Below are positions 7,705 to 15,224 of a DNA stretch of 64,000 nt, one piece after another. Made by a program: the position numbers and the translations under genes. The notes under the pieces are model-generated. The model had not been told where the DNA came from and searched no databases. It was given only the letters and a program-made list of their open reading frames with translations. The stretch is from Streptomyces sp. DH41. GTDB lineage: Bacteria; Actinomycetota; Actinomycetes; Streptomycetales; Streptomycetaceae. The DNA lies in assembly GCF_029813785.1 (NCBI RefSeq), contig NZ_JARVKY010000019.1, forward strand, positions 1 to 64,000. The letters are read 5' to 3'. Position 1 is the stretch's first letter. The number at the start of each line of letters is the position of its first letter.

Positions 7705-9056
7705 CGGGCCATCTCCCGCTGCTCGTGCTCCGGCTGTCCGGCCGGCACACCGGCCGGCGCGGGCGCGGTGACCCGCAGGCGGTCGGCGCGGTGGTGGTCG
7801 ATGTCGAGGACGTCCAGGCGCCAGCCCTCCAGGGCGACGACATCGCCCTTGGCGGGGATGCGTGCCAGATGGGTGGCGATCAGGCCGGCCAGGGTCTCGT
7901 ACGGCCCGTCCGGCGCGATCAGGCCGATGCGGGCGAGCCGGTCCAGGCGGAGCGATCCGTCGGCCTCCCAGGCCGCGCGGCCGTCCGCCCCGGCGGGGGC
8001 GGGCAGCAGGTCGGGTATCTCGACCGGGTCGTGCTCGTCGCGGACCTCGCCGACGACCTCCTCCACGATGTCCTCGACGGTCGCCACGCCCGCCGTACCG
8101 CCGTACTCGTCGATGACGACGGCCATGGTGCGGGTGGCGCGCATGCGCTCCAGGAGGCGGTCGGCGGGCAGGCTGTCCGGCACCAGGAGCGGCGCGGTGG
8201 CCAGCTCGGTGACGGGGGTGACCACGCGCCGGTCCGGCTCCAGGGCCAGGACGTCGCGGATGTGCACGGTGCCGATGACCTCGTCCAGGCTGTCCCGGTA
8301 GACCGGGAAGCGGGACAGGCCGGTGGCGTGCGAGAGGTTCGCGGCGTCGGCGGCGGTGGCGTGGGCCTCCAGGGCCTTGACGTCCACGCGCGGGGTCATG
8401 ACGTTCTCCGCGGTCAGCTCGCTCAGGTGCAGGGTGCGGACGAAGAGTTCCGCCGAGTCCGCCTCCAGGGCGCCCTCCGCGGCCGAGTGCTGGGCCAGGG
8501 CGACCAGTTCCTCGGCACTGCGGGCGGACGCCAGCTCTTCGGCCGGTTCCAGGCCGAAGCGGCGAACGAAGCGGTTCGCCGTGTTGTTCAGGTGCCGGAT
8601 GAAGGGGCCGAACGCGGTGGTGAAGCCGCGCTGCGGGCCCGCGACGACCTTCGCGACGGCCAGCGGGCGGGAGATCGCCCAGTTCTTGGGGACCAGCTCG
8701 CCGATGACCATCAGGACGATGGTGGAGACGACCACACCGAGCACGGTCGCCACCGTCGAGGAGGCGCCGCCCAGGCCGATCGCCTCCAGCGGGCCGCGCA
8801 GCAGCACGGCCAGCGACGGTTCGGCCAGCATGCCGATGACCAGTGAGGTCACGGTGATGCCGAGCTGGGCGCCGGAGAGCTGGAGGGTCAGGCCGCGGAC
8901 GGCCTTCAGGGCACCGTCGGCACCGCGTTCGCCGGACTCGGCAGCACGCTCCAGGTCACCGCGCTCGACGGTGGTGAGGGAGAACTCGGCCGCGACGAAG
9001 ACGGCGCAGGCCAGGGTGAGAAGGAGGGCCAGCAGGAGCAGCAGGACCTCGGTCAC
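7701..9056 (-). CDS. CNNM/CorC-family (DUF21-CBS-CorC_HlyC) membrane transporter
   Basis: 451 aa with GTG start and a GGGGTGG ribosome site. The domains are the DUF21/CNNM membrane region (1-200, with ACAVFVAAEFSL, LGITVTSLVIGML and IGELVPKNWAI), two CBS repeats (~215-345, including VIDEYGGTAGVATVEDIVEEVVGEV), and a C-terminal CorC_HlyC domain (~360-440) typical of ion-flux modulators. Family members export Mg2+ or Co2+ or modulate their transport across the plasma membrane. It is first in a two-gene operon with the shorter paralogue at 6682-7704. The tandem long-plus-short arrangement is common in actinobacteria. No regulatory site could be assigned upstream. Confidence 0.93.
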   Translation of the reverse strand: MTEVLLLLLALLLTLACAVFVAAEFSLTTVERGDLERAAESGERGADGALKAVRGLTLQLSGAQLGITVTSLVIGMLAEPSLAVLLRGPLEAIGLGGASSTVATVLGVVVSTIVLMVIGELVPKNWAISRPLAVAKVVAGPQRGFTTAFGPFIRHLNNTANRFVRRFGLEPAEELASARSAEELVALAQHSAAEGALEADSAELFVRTLHLSELTAENVMTPRVDVKALEAHATAADAANLSHATGLSRFPVYRDSLDEVIGTVHIRDVLALEPDRRVVTPVTELATAPLLVPDSLPADRLLERMRATRTMAVVIDEYGGTAGVATVEDIVEEVVGEVRDEHDPVEIPDLLPAPAGADGRAAWEADGSLRLDRLARIGLIAPDGPYETLAGLIATHLARIPAKGDVVALEGWRLDVLDIDHHRADRLRVTAPAPAGVPAGQPEHEQREMAR

Positions 9057-9244
9057 CGTGCCACCCCGCTTCCCTCACGCATATACGGCTCACGCGCGTA
9101 CAGGGGGAACTGCGGGCCGGCCATGGCACGGCCGGTACTGGGAGGCTCCATTACGGAACGAGACTCCTTAACGGGGTCGGCGGGCGCCGGTACCAGCCGG
9201 CCGCCCGAGGTTTTCCCACTCATGGTAAAGGACGAGCAAAAGCA

Positions 9245-9296
9245 TGGGGAGTCCCCAAATGTCCTCGGGCCCCTATGCTTCTACCCGCCTGTAGAG
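9245..9296. promoter_or_regulatory. Promoter region with two palindromes upstream of the Spo0M-like gene
   Basis: In the 324-bp divergent gap 9057-9380 there is a 13-bp palindrome TGGGGA-G-TCCCCA (9245-9257). It is followed by a -10-like TATGCT (9274-9279) that runs directly into TTCTAC-N6-GTAGAG (9279-9296). The same TTCTAC-N6-GTAGA dyad, again just after a -10-like hexamer, precedes the TerB-like gene. A repressor site over the transcription start is the likely reading. Nothing else is recognised in the gap. Confidence 0.55.
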
Positions 9297-9380
9297 AACG
9301 GCCGTACGGTTCCGGTTGTTCCCCGCGCGGAAGTGCCCGTACGGACGTGCCCGTACGAACGTGAAGGAGATAACGCCTCG

Positions 9381-10313
9381 ATGGTGTGCAAGCGGCTGCC
9401 CGGCTCCCCCGACGTGGGCGGTCCCACGGTGGACACGGTCCTCGACCCGGGCGCCGCCCGGCCCGGGGGCGTGCTGTCGGGCCAGGTCCGGCTCGTCGGC
9501 GGCACCGTCGACCACGACGTCGAGCACGTCGCGCTGGAGCTGGTGGCCCGCGTCGAGGCCGGACACGCCAGGGACGACGGGCAGGCCGGGCAGGCCGGGC
9601 ACGGCGACGACGGGGACGGACGGGGCGAGGGGGACGTCGTCTTCGGCCGGCACACCGTCGGCAGGGCCTTCCGGCTCGCGGCGGGCGAGCACCACAGCGT
9701 GCCGTTCACCCTGTCGCTGCCCTGGGAGACGCCGGTCACCGAGCTGGCCGGGCGGCCGTTGGGCATCGCGCTCGGCGTGCGCGCCGAGCCGGCGTGCGCC
9801 GGCACCGGCGACCAGGGCGAGTCCGGCCCGCTGACCGTGGCTCCGCTGACCGTGGCTCCGCTGCCCGCCCAGGAGGCCATCCTGGAAGCCTTCGGGCGGC
9901 TCGGGTTCGGCTTCCGCTCCGCCGGCCTGGAGTCCGGCCGCATCGGTGGCACCGGGCAACGGCTCCCCTTCCACCAGGAGATCGAACTCACCCCGCCCCC
10001 GCCCTACGCCCACCAGGTCAACGAGATCGAGCTGACCTTCCTGGCCGTACCCGGCGCCCTGGAGGTGGTGCTGGAGGCGGACAAGCGCGGCGGCCCGTTC
10101 TTCGACGGCCACGACGCCCTCAGCCGTTTCACCGTCCCGCACGAGGGGTCGGCCGGACCCCAGGACTGGAACGCCCTCGTCGACGGCTGGGTCCGGGAGC
10201 TGGTGGAGCACCGGGAGTCGTACGGCTCCCACGCCGTGTACGGCCACGAGTCCGGGCGCCTGGCCGGCACCGGGTCCGACACCGGCACCGTCGTGGGGGC
10301 GGGGGAAGCCTGA
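9381..10313 (+). CDS. Spo0M-like (SpoOM/arrestin-fold) sporulation-control protein
   Basis: 310 aa from the ATG at 9381; AAGGAG lies 12 nt upstream, rather far. The opening MVCKRLPGSPDVGGPTVDTV and RPGGVLSGQVRLVGGTVDHDVEHVALELVARVE match the arrestin-like N-domain of the Spo0M family. The C-domain carries AFGRLGFGFRSAGLE, LPFHQEIELTPP and LEVVLEADKRGG. In Bacillus Spo0M affects early sporulation; in Streptomyces its role is unclear. An acidic Gly/Asp insert (about 72-94) is unusual. It is followed by a TerB-like gene in the same direction, but each gene has its own copy of a TTCTAC-N6-GTAGA palindrome. Confidence 0.88.
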   Translation: MVCKRLPGSPDVGGPTVDTVLDPGAARPGGVLSGQVRLVGGTVDHDVEHVALELVARVEAGHARDDGQAGQAGHGDDGDGRGEGDVVFGRHTVGRAFRLAAGEHHSVPFTLSLPWETPVTELAGRPLGIALGVRAEPACAGTGDQGESGPLTVAPLTVAPLPAQEAILEAFGRLGFGFRSAGLESGRIGGTGQRLPFHQEIELTPPPPYAHQVNEIELTFLAVPGALEVVLEADKRGGPFFDGHDALSRFTVPHEGSAGPQDWNALVDGWVRELVEHRESYGSHAVYGHESGRLAGTGSDTGTVVGAGEA

Positions 10314-10335
10314 TAACTTCTACAGGAATGTAGAA
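10312..10335. promoter_or_regulatory. Candidate operator TTCTAC-N6-GTAGAA with -10-like GATAAC
   Basis: Arms at 10318-10323 and 10330-10335, extendable to CTTCTACA / TGTAGAAG. A GATAAC hexamer (10312-10317) lies immediately before. It is 32-49 bp upstream of the TerB-like start. It matches the dyad at 9279-9296 in sequence, spacing and position relative to a -10-like element. Confidence 0.55.
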
Positions 10336-10366
10336 GTCAGCTCCTCCCGACCCGTACGGAGTTCTC

Positions 10367-10822
10367 ATGGCCCTGTGGGACCGCTTCAAGGAGTCCGCGT
10401 CGCAGATGCAGACTCAGCTCGTCGCGAAGAAGAACGACCTCAAGAGCGGCGCCTTCCGCGACGCGAGCATGGCGATGTGCGCGCTGGTCGCCGCTGCCGA
10501 CGGGACGGTCGACGCGTCGGAGCGGCAGCGGGTGGCCCAGCTCATCGCCACCAACGAGGTGCTGCAGAACTTCCCCGCCGACGACCTGCGCCGCCGTTTC
10601 GAGGCCAATCTGGACAAGCTGACCGCAGACTTCGCCTTCGGCAAGGTCGGCGTCCTCCAGGAGATCGCCAAGGCGAAGAAGAAGCCCGCCGAGGCGCGGG
10701 CCGTGGTCCAGATCGGCATCGTGATCGGCGGCGCCGACGGGGACTTCGACAAGGACGAGCGGGCCGTCGTCCGCGAGGCGTGCTTCGCCCTGGACCTGCC
10801 GCCGCACGAGTTCGACCTGTGA
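10367..10822 (+). CDS. TerB-family (tellurite-resistance-type) protein
   Basis: 151 aa, cytoplasmic and all-helical. The metal-binding TerB signatures appear twice: CALVAAADGTVDASERQRVAQLI (~40-62) and IGGADGDFDKDERAVVREACFAL (~122-144), each with Asp/Glu clusters. TerB proteins are calcium- or metal-binding scaffolds at the membrane surface, linked to stress and phage defence in ter operons. No other ter genes are adjacent, although a VWA protein of possibly similar type lies at 35336. It follows the Spo0M-like gene by 53 bp, with its own palindrome. The match is strong. Confidence 0.92.
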   Translation: MALWDRFKESASQMQTQLVAKKNDLKSGAFRDASMAMCALVAAADGTVDASERQRVAQLIATNEVLQNFPADDLRRRFEANLDKLTADFAFGKVGVLQEIAKAKKKPAEARAVVQIGIVIGGADGDFDKDERAVVREACFALDLPPHEFDL

Positions 10823-10898
10823 CGTTCGCCGGTTCTGCCGTAGATTCCGTGCGGGCCCGTGCCGCGGGTCCGCACCGTACGTCCACCAGGGGAGCGCC

Positions 10899-11165
10899 GT
10901 GTTCGGACTGAGCGAGCTCGCGATCATTCTCATCGTCGTCATAGCCGTTCTCGCCGCCAAGAAGCTCCCCGAGCTGACCCGCTCGGCGGGCAAGTCGGCC
11001 CGCATCCTCAAGGCCGAGGCCCGCGCGATGAAGGACGAGGAGCGGACGCCGCCGGAGGACCGGGAGGCGCCCCGGGTCATCCAGGGCGAGGCGGTGCGCC
11101 GCGATGACGCCGGGGACGGCGGCCCCGGTACGACGCCCGGCGCGCGGGGCACCTCTCAGGGCTGA
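10899..11165 (+). CDS. TatA/TatE-like twin-arginine translocase subunit
   Basis: 88 aa, GTG start with AGGGGAG upstream. Short periplasmic FGLSE start, one membrane helix (about 7-20, LAIILIVVIAVLAA), a hinge KKLPEL, an amphipathic helix SAGKSARILKAEARAMKDE, then an acidic tail. This is the TatA architecture, which forms the Tat pore with TatC in the cytoplasmic membrane. No tatB or tatC gene is nearby, so it is an orphan paralogue. It is 76 bp downstream of the TerB-like gene in the same direction. Confidence 0.88.
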   Translation: MFGLSELAIILIVVIAVLAAKKLPELTRSAGKSARILKAEARAMKDEERTPPEDREAPRVIQGEAVRRDDAGDGGPGTTPGARGTSQG

Positions 11166-11173
11166 CCGGGCCG

Positions 11174-11305
11174 GGTGCAGGACGTCCGCCCGCGTGCAGG
11201 ACGCCCGCCCGGGTTCAGTACGGTCCGCCCGTGTACGAGACGGTCCGCCCGTGTACGGGATGGTCCGCCCGTGTACGGGACGGTCCGCCCCGGTTCAGGA
11301 CGGGT
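11174..11305. repeat. GC-rich tandem repeat, about 20-bp unit, between convergent genes
   Basis: About six imperfect copies of a ~20-bp unit containing GGTCCGCCCGTGTACGGGAC fill the gap between the convergent TatA-like and penicillin-binding-protein genes, running into the last codons of the latter. Copies differ mainly in the TACGG versus TTCAG and GTGCAG segments. Confidence 0.8.
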
Positions 11306-12935
11306 CCTCCGGCACGGCGGACAGCAGGCTGTGCACGACGGGGCCCGCCGAGCCACCACCGGTGACGCCCTCCTCGACGACGACGGCGACGGCGACGTTG
11401 CCGCGGTGGGCGACGAGCCAGCCGTTGTTGTCCTGGTCGTCGGAGACCTCGGCGGTGCCGGTCTTCGCGCCGATCTCCCCGGGCAGGTCGGCCAGGACGT
11501 GCGCGGTGCCGTCGGTGACGGTGTCCCGCATCAGCCCGCGCAGCTGGGTGACGACCTCGTCGGGGAGCGGCTCGGTACGGGTCTCGTCCGTGTTCCCGGC
11601 GGTGACGGACGGCTGGTGGAACTCGCCGGAGACCGCGGTGGCCGTCACCGACGCCATGATCAGGGGGTTGGCCTGGACCCGGCCCTGCCCGATCATCGAC
11701 GCCGCCTTCTCCGTCTCGTCCTTGGGCTCCGGCACGGACCCGTCGTACGTCGGGATGCCGATGTGCCACTCCTGGCCGACCCCGAAGTAGGTGCGGGCGA
11801 CCTCGCCCAGCTCGCCGTCGTCGAGCTTGCCGCGCAGGCTGATGAACGCGGTGTTGCAGGACTCCGTGAAGTCCTTCCGGAAGGTGGCGCCGGGGTACTC
11901 GGAGGTCTCGACGTTGTGGAACTCCTTCCCGACCGTCAGGTACTTGGGGCAGTCCACGACGTCGTCGGGCGCGACCGCGTCCTTGAGCAGCAGCGCGGTG
12001 CTGGTGACGATCTTCCAGGTGGATCCGGGCGCGTAGGTGCCGGAGGCGGCGCGGTTGAAGCCGCTGGAGGGGGAGTTGGCGAGGGCGAGGACCTCGCCGT
12101 TGTCGACGCGCAGGGCGACGAGGGCGGCGTTCTTGCCGTCGGCCTCGGCAAGGGCCTGCTCGGCCGCGGACTGCCAGGTGGCGTCCAGGGTGGTGCGGAC
12201 GGGCTCGCCGTCCGTCGCCGGGTCGGGCTTCTTGCCGAAGGACGCCTCGGTGCGCACGGTCTCGCCGGTCGCCCGGTCGATCAGCTCGACCGCGCCGCGC
12301 GGTCCGCCGTCGGCGCCACCGGCGAGCCGGCCCAGGAGCGGGGTCAGGGACGGGTGGTCGCCGCCCGAGAGCGAGGTGCCCTCGCGGTCGGTGACCTCGG
12401 GCGGGGTCGTCTCCTCGCGCTCCAGCCGGAACTTCGCCGTGTCGCTCAGCCGCGGATGGACCAGGGACAGCCGCCAGTCCACCTTCCAGCCCCCGTCGCC
12501 CTGTTCGCGCAGCGGCAGTCGCGACTCGTAGGTCCAGGTGCCCAGGCCGGTGATCGGCATCTTCGCGGTGAAGGGGATGTCGAGGGTGCCGTCCTCGGCT
12601 TCCTCCCGCACGTCCCGCGCCGCCGTCAGCTCGGGCTTACCGATGTCGAGTCCGGCGGTGAAACTCTGCAGCACCTCCTGCGCCGTGTCGGGACTGGTGG
12701 TGCGGCCCGCCGCGCTCGGCAGCCGCCCGGCGGCCCAGTCGGCGAGGAAGGCGCGCGCCTGCTTCATCGCGGCGGGATCGGGGCCGTCGTCGCCGCGTGC
12801 GAAGGGTCCGAACCCGGCGGCGTACGAGCCGCCCGCGGCGATCGCGAGTACGACCCCCACCGCGGCGACGGCCCGCACGCCGTTGCGTGGGCCGCGGCGG
12901 CGGGGGGAGGTGAGGTAGGGGTCTTCGTCAGGCAT
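11295..12935 (-). CDS. Penicillin-binding protein, transpeptidase with NTF2-like (MecA_N) domain
   Basis: 546 aa from the ATG at 12935. An N-terminal membrane anchor (~20-44) is followed by an NTF2-like domain (~52-175), a linker/dimer region and a transpeptidase domain (~245-546). The active-site motifs are complete: S305-T-W-K308, S359-C-N361 and K491-T-G493. It should cross-link peptidoglycan stem peptides on the outer face of the membrane and be a beta-lactam target. The MecA_N domain is shared with PBP2a and with many Streptomyces class B-like PBPs involved in growth or sporulation. Followed by a tandem repeat; preceded by an esterase lipoprotein gene in the same direction, 68 bp away. 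Confidence 0.95.
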   Translation of the reverse strand: MPDEDPYLTSPRRRGPRNGVRAVAAVGVVLAIAAGGSYAAGFGPFARGDDGPDPAAMKQARAFLADWAAGRLPSAAGRTTSPDTAQEVLQSFTAGLDIGKPELTAARDVREEAEDGTLDIPFTAKMPITGLGTWTYESRLPLREQGDGGWKVDWRLSLVHPRLSDTAKFRLEREETTPPEVTDREGTSLSGGDHPSLTPLLGRLAGGADGGPRGAVELIDRATGETVRTEASFGKKPDPATDGEPVRTTLDATWQSAAEQALAEADGKNAALVALRVDNGEVLALANSPSSGFNRAASGTYAPGSTWKIVTSTALLLKDAVAPDDVVDCPKYLTVGKEFHNVETSEYPGATFRKDFTESCNTAFISLRGKLDDGELGEVARTYFGVGQEWHIGIPTYDGSVPEPKDETEKAASMIGQGRVQANPLIMASVTATAVSGEFHQPSVTAGNTDETRTEPLPDEVVTQLRGLMRDTVTDGTAHVLADLPGEIGAKTGTAEVSDDQDNNGWLVAHRGNVAVAVVVEEGVTGGGSAGPVVHSLLSAVPEDPS

Positions 12936-13003
12936 CGGGAGGTCCTTTTCCGTCCGTGGCGGGTGTCCGTGGCGGGCTGTGCATGGGGGTGCGTCGTCTC
13001 GCG

Positions 13004-14176
13004 TCAGCGACCGGCGCCTGTGCCTGTGCCGCTGCCGCTGCCGCTGCCGCTGCCGGTGAAGAAGTCGAGGATCGTGTCGGTGGCGTTCAGGGCCTTGCTC
13101 GTGGGGCCGAATCCCTTGGGCGGGGGGACCGTCGAGCCCGGCCAGGTGTGACCGGCGTCGTCGACGACGAGCAGTTGGACGGTGGCCCCTCCACCGGTCT
13201 CCGGGGCGTTCTTCAGGCTCCAGACGGTGCGGTCGTAGCCCTTCTCGTCCTCCGTGACCGGATCGCCCGCGTCGCCCTCTGCGGCGAACGCCTCCGCGCT
13301 GTCCCGGGCCGACAGGCTCGGAAGGATCGGCTCCTCGGGGTCCGGCGGCGGGGAGGGCCAGCCCTTGAGGGGGCGTACGGGGTCGTCGGCGCCGTAGACG
13401 ACCATGACGGGGACGGGGCCGGTCGGCTCGATGGCGGCGGCGCCCGCGGGCAGCTGTCCGGACACCGAGGCCGCTCCCGCCAGCAGGTCGGGGCGTTGGG
13501 CGGCGACGCGCAGCGCCATCGAGCCGCCGTTGGAGAACCCGGCTGCGTAGACCTGCTCGGGGTCGGCCCGCTCGGTGCGTACGAGGTGCTCGACCAGTGC
13601 CTCGGTGAAGCGGACGTCGAGGTCCGGGTCCGGGCGCCGCTCGGTCGCCTGCGTGCCCGCCCCCCAGCCGTCGTCGAGGCCCTCGGGGTAGGCGACGAGC
13701 ATGCCGCGTTCCCCGGCGGCCTTCTCCAGTCGGCTCTTCTCGCGCATCTCCGCCGCGTCGGCGCCGCGGCCGTGGAAGGCGATGACGAGAGGCCTCGGGC
13801 CGTCGGCGGCGGCGGTGGGCCGGTGCAGGAGGTACTGGCGGTTGTGGCCGTCCACCCGCAGCTCCGCGCGGACGTCCGGCGCCTTTGAAGCCGTGTCCCC
13901 GGAAGCCCGGGAGGGGCTGCTCGCCGCCGGCGCCGCGTCCGGGCCCTCGGAGCCGGTGGCGCAGCCGGCCAGCGGAAGAGCGAGGGCGAGGACGAGCGCG
14001 GCGGGCCACCGGCGGAGGCGCGGGGAGAAGCCGGAGGCGGGGCCGGAGGCGGGGCCGGAGGAAGAGTCGGACGCGGGGCCGGAGGAAGAGCCGGACGCGG
14101 GGCCGGAGGAGGGATGGGATGAGGAGCCGGGGGTGGGGTGGGAGGCGGGGTGGGAGTGGTCACGGGAGGAGCGCAT
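13004..14176 (-). CDS. Lipoprotein esterase, LpqC / polyhydroxybutyrate-depolymerase family
   Basis: 390 aa. Residues 1-52 are a Ser/Gly/Pro/Ala-rich repetitive stretch, then a basic patch and hydrophobic helix (58-70) ending in the lipobox LAGC (Cys72). An alpha/beta-hydrolase domain follows, with oxyanion HGRG (135-138), nucleophile Ser215 in GFSNGGS, Asp264/265 and His343 (AGHTWPG). It would hydrolyse a short-chain ester or polyester outside the cell. The last 16 residues are GS/GT repeats. The long repetitive n-region before the signal helix is unusual and suggests the start may be misplaced, but no in-frame GTG or ATG lies closer. Confidence 0.85.
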   Translation of the reverse strand: MRSSRDHSHPASHPTPGSSSHPSSGPASGSSSGPASDSSSGPASGPASGFSPRLRRWPAALVLALALPLAGCATGSEGPDAAPAASSPSRASGDTASKAPDVRAELRVDGHNRQYLLHRPTAAADGPRPLVIAFHGRGADAAEMREKSRLEKAAGERGMLVAYPEGLDDGWGAGTQATERRPDPDLDVRFTEALVEHLVRTERADPEQVYAAGFSNGGSMALRVAAQRPDLLAGAASVSGQLPAGAAAIEPTGPVPVMVVYGADDPVRPLKGWPSPPPDPEEPILPSLSARDSAEAFAAEGDAGDPVTEDEKGYDRTVWSLKNAPETGGGATVQLLVVDDAGHTWPGSTVPPPKGFGPTSKALNATDTILDFFTGSGSGSGSGTGTGAGR

Positions 14177-14215
14177 GACCCGAGGAGAGCAACCCTGTGC
14201 GGCCCCTGTCCAAGA

Positions 14216-14240
14216 TTGATATGGATGTCGGTTCGATCAA
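14216..14240. promoter_or_regulatory. Divergent promoter with dyad TTGAT-N15-ATCAA, candidate LysR site
   Basis: The 85-bp gap between the esterase and LysR genes is A/T-rich for this genome. It contains TTGAT (14216-14220) and ATCAA (14236-14240), overlapping a second imperfect dyad built on GATAT. LysR regulators usually bind such T-N11-A type dyads beside their own gene, so autoregulation is plausible but inferred. Confidence 0.45.
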
Positions 14241-14261
14241 ACCCCGATATGATTACTGGTC

Positions 14262-15224
14262 GTGGACCTGGTGCGGCACCTGGAGTGCTTCGTGGCTGTT
14301 GCAGAAGAGTCACACTTCGGGCGTGCCGCGGCCCGTCTCGGCATGGCCCAGCCACCCCTGTCGCAGCGCGTCCAGCGGCTGGAGAAGGAGCTGGGCGTCC
14401 GGCTCTTCGAGCGCACCAGCCGCCAGGTGACGATCACCGAGGCGGGCACGCTGCTGCTCGCCGAGGCCCGCGAGCTGCTCGCCCGCTCCGACTCCTTCCT
14501 GGCCGCCGCGCGCCGCATCCGGGACGGCGAGACCGGCCTGCTGCGCGCCGCCCTGTCCCCCGACATCTCCGGCGAGACCGTCGCCGCGCTGCTGGCGGAC
14601 TTCCGCCGCCGGCACTCCGGCCTGGAACTGGAACTGCACGAGCTGTCCACCGCCCAGCAACTCGCCGGGTTCGCCGCCCACGAGCTGGACGTCGGCCTCA
14701 TCCACCACCCGTGCGACGTCACCGGCCTGGAGCTGGGCCCGGTGCTGCGCCGCGACCTCGGCGTGCTGCTGCCGCGCGGCGCGGCCGAGGCGGAGTTCGA
14801 CGAGGTGCCGCTCGCCTCCCTCACCGGTTACGACCTGGTCCTCTTCCCGCGCGCCGGCGCCCCGGCGGTCTACGACGACCTGCTCACCGCCTGCGCCCGG
14901 GGCGGCTACACCCCCGCCGCCGTACGGCACGGCCAGGGCGCCAGTTTCGTACGCGGACTGGTGCTGTCGTCCGGGGCCGTCGCCCTCGGCCCACGCGACA
15001 CCCGGCTCGCCGCGGCCGGTGACGGGGACCTGGTCTGGCGTCCGCTGGCCGGGGCCCCGCTGGCCTGGCGGCACTCGGTGGCCTGGCCCAAGGGGCGCGG
15101 GGACGCCGCCGTCGGCGCCTTCGCGGACGCGGCCACGCACGCCCTGCGCACCACGGCCGGCGCCCACTCCGAGGCGCCCGCCCGGCCACTGCACCTTCGC
15201 CCGGCATCGGAGTTCTGGCTATGA
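14262..15224 (+). CDS. LysR-family transcriptional regulator
   Basis: 320 aa from the GTG at 14262. The winged HTH is at 3-62: LVRHLECFVAVAEESHFGRAAARLGMAQPPLSQRVQRLEKELGVRLFER, then the linker helix and a two-lobed periplasmic-binding-type effector domain (~90-300). No ribosome site is obvious; the promoter lies close to the start. Its stop overlaps the start of the beta-lactamase-like gene (ATGA, 15221-15224), so the two are co-translated rather than divergent as in the classical ampR-ampC arrangement. It probably controls this operon and perhaps the esterase gene. Confidence 0.92.
   Translation: MDLVRHLECFVAVAEESHFGRAAARLGMAQPPLSQRVQRLEKELGVRLFERTSRQVTITEAGTLLLAEARELLARSDSFLAAARRIRDGETGLLRAALSPDISGETVAALLADFRRRHSGLELELHELSTAQQLAGFAAHELDVGLIHHPCDVTGLELGPVLRRDLGVLLPRGAAEAEFDEVPLASLTGYDLVLFPRAGAPAVYDDLLTACARGGYTPAAVRHGQGASFVRGLVLSSGAVALGPRDTRLAAAGDGDLVWRPLAGAPLAWRHSVAWPKGRGDAAVGAFADAATHALRTTAGAHSEAPARPLHLRPASEFWL

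Noticed and set aside
10832..10850. Third copy of the TTCTAC-N6-GTAGA operator before the TatA-like gene
   Set aside because: TTCTG-CCGTAGA lacks the spacing and one half site.
12936..14009. Long open frame on the - strand continuous with the penicillin-binding protein
   Set aside because: It overlaps the esterase lipoprotein in another frame, has no family similarity, and the PBP has a clear ATG at 12935 with an intact N-terminal anchor.
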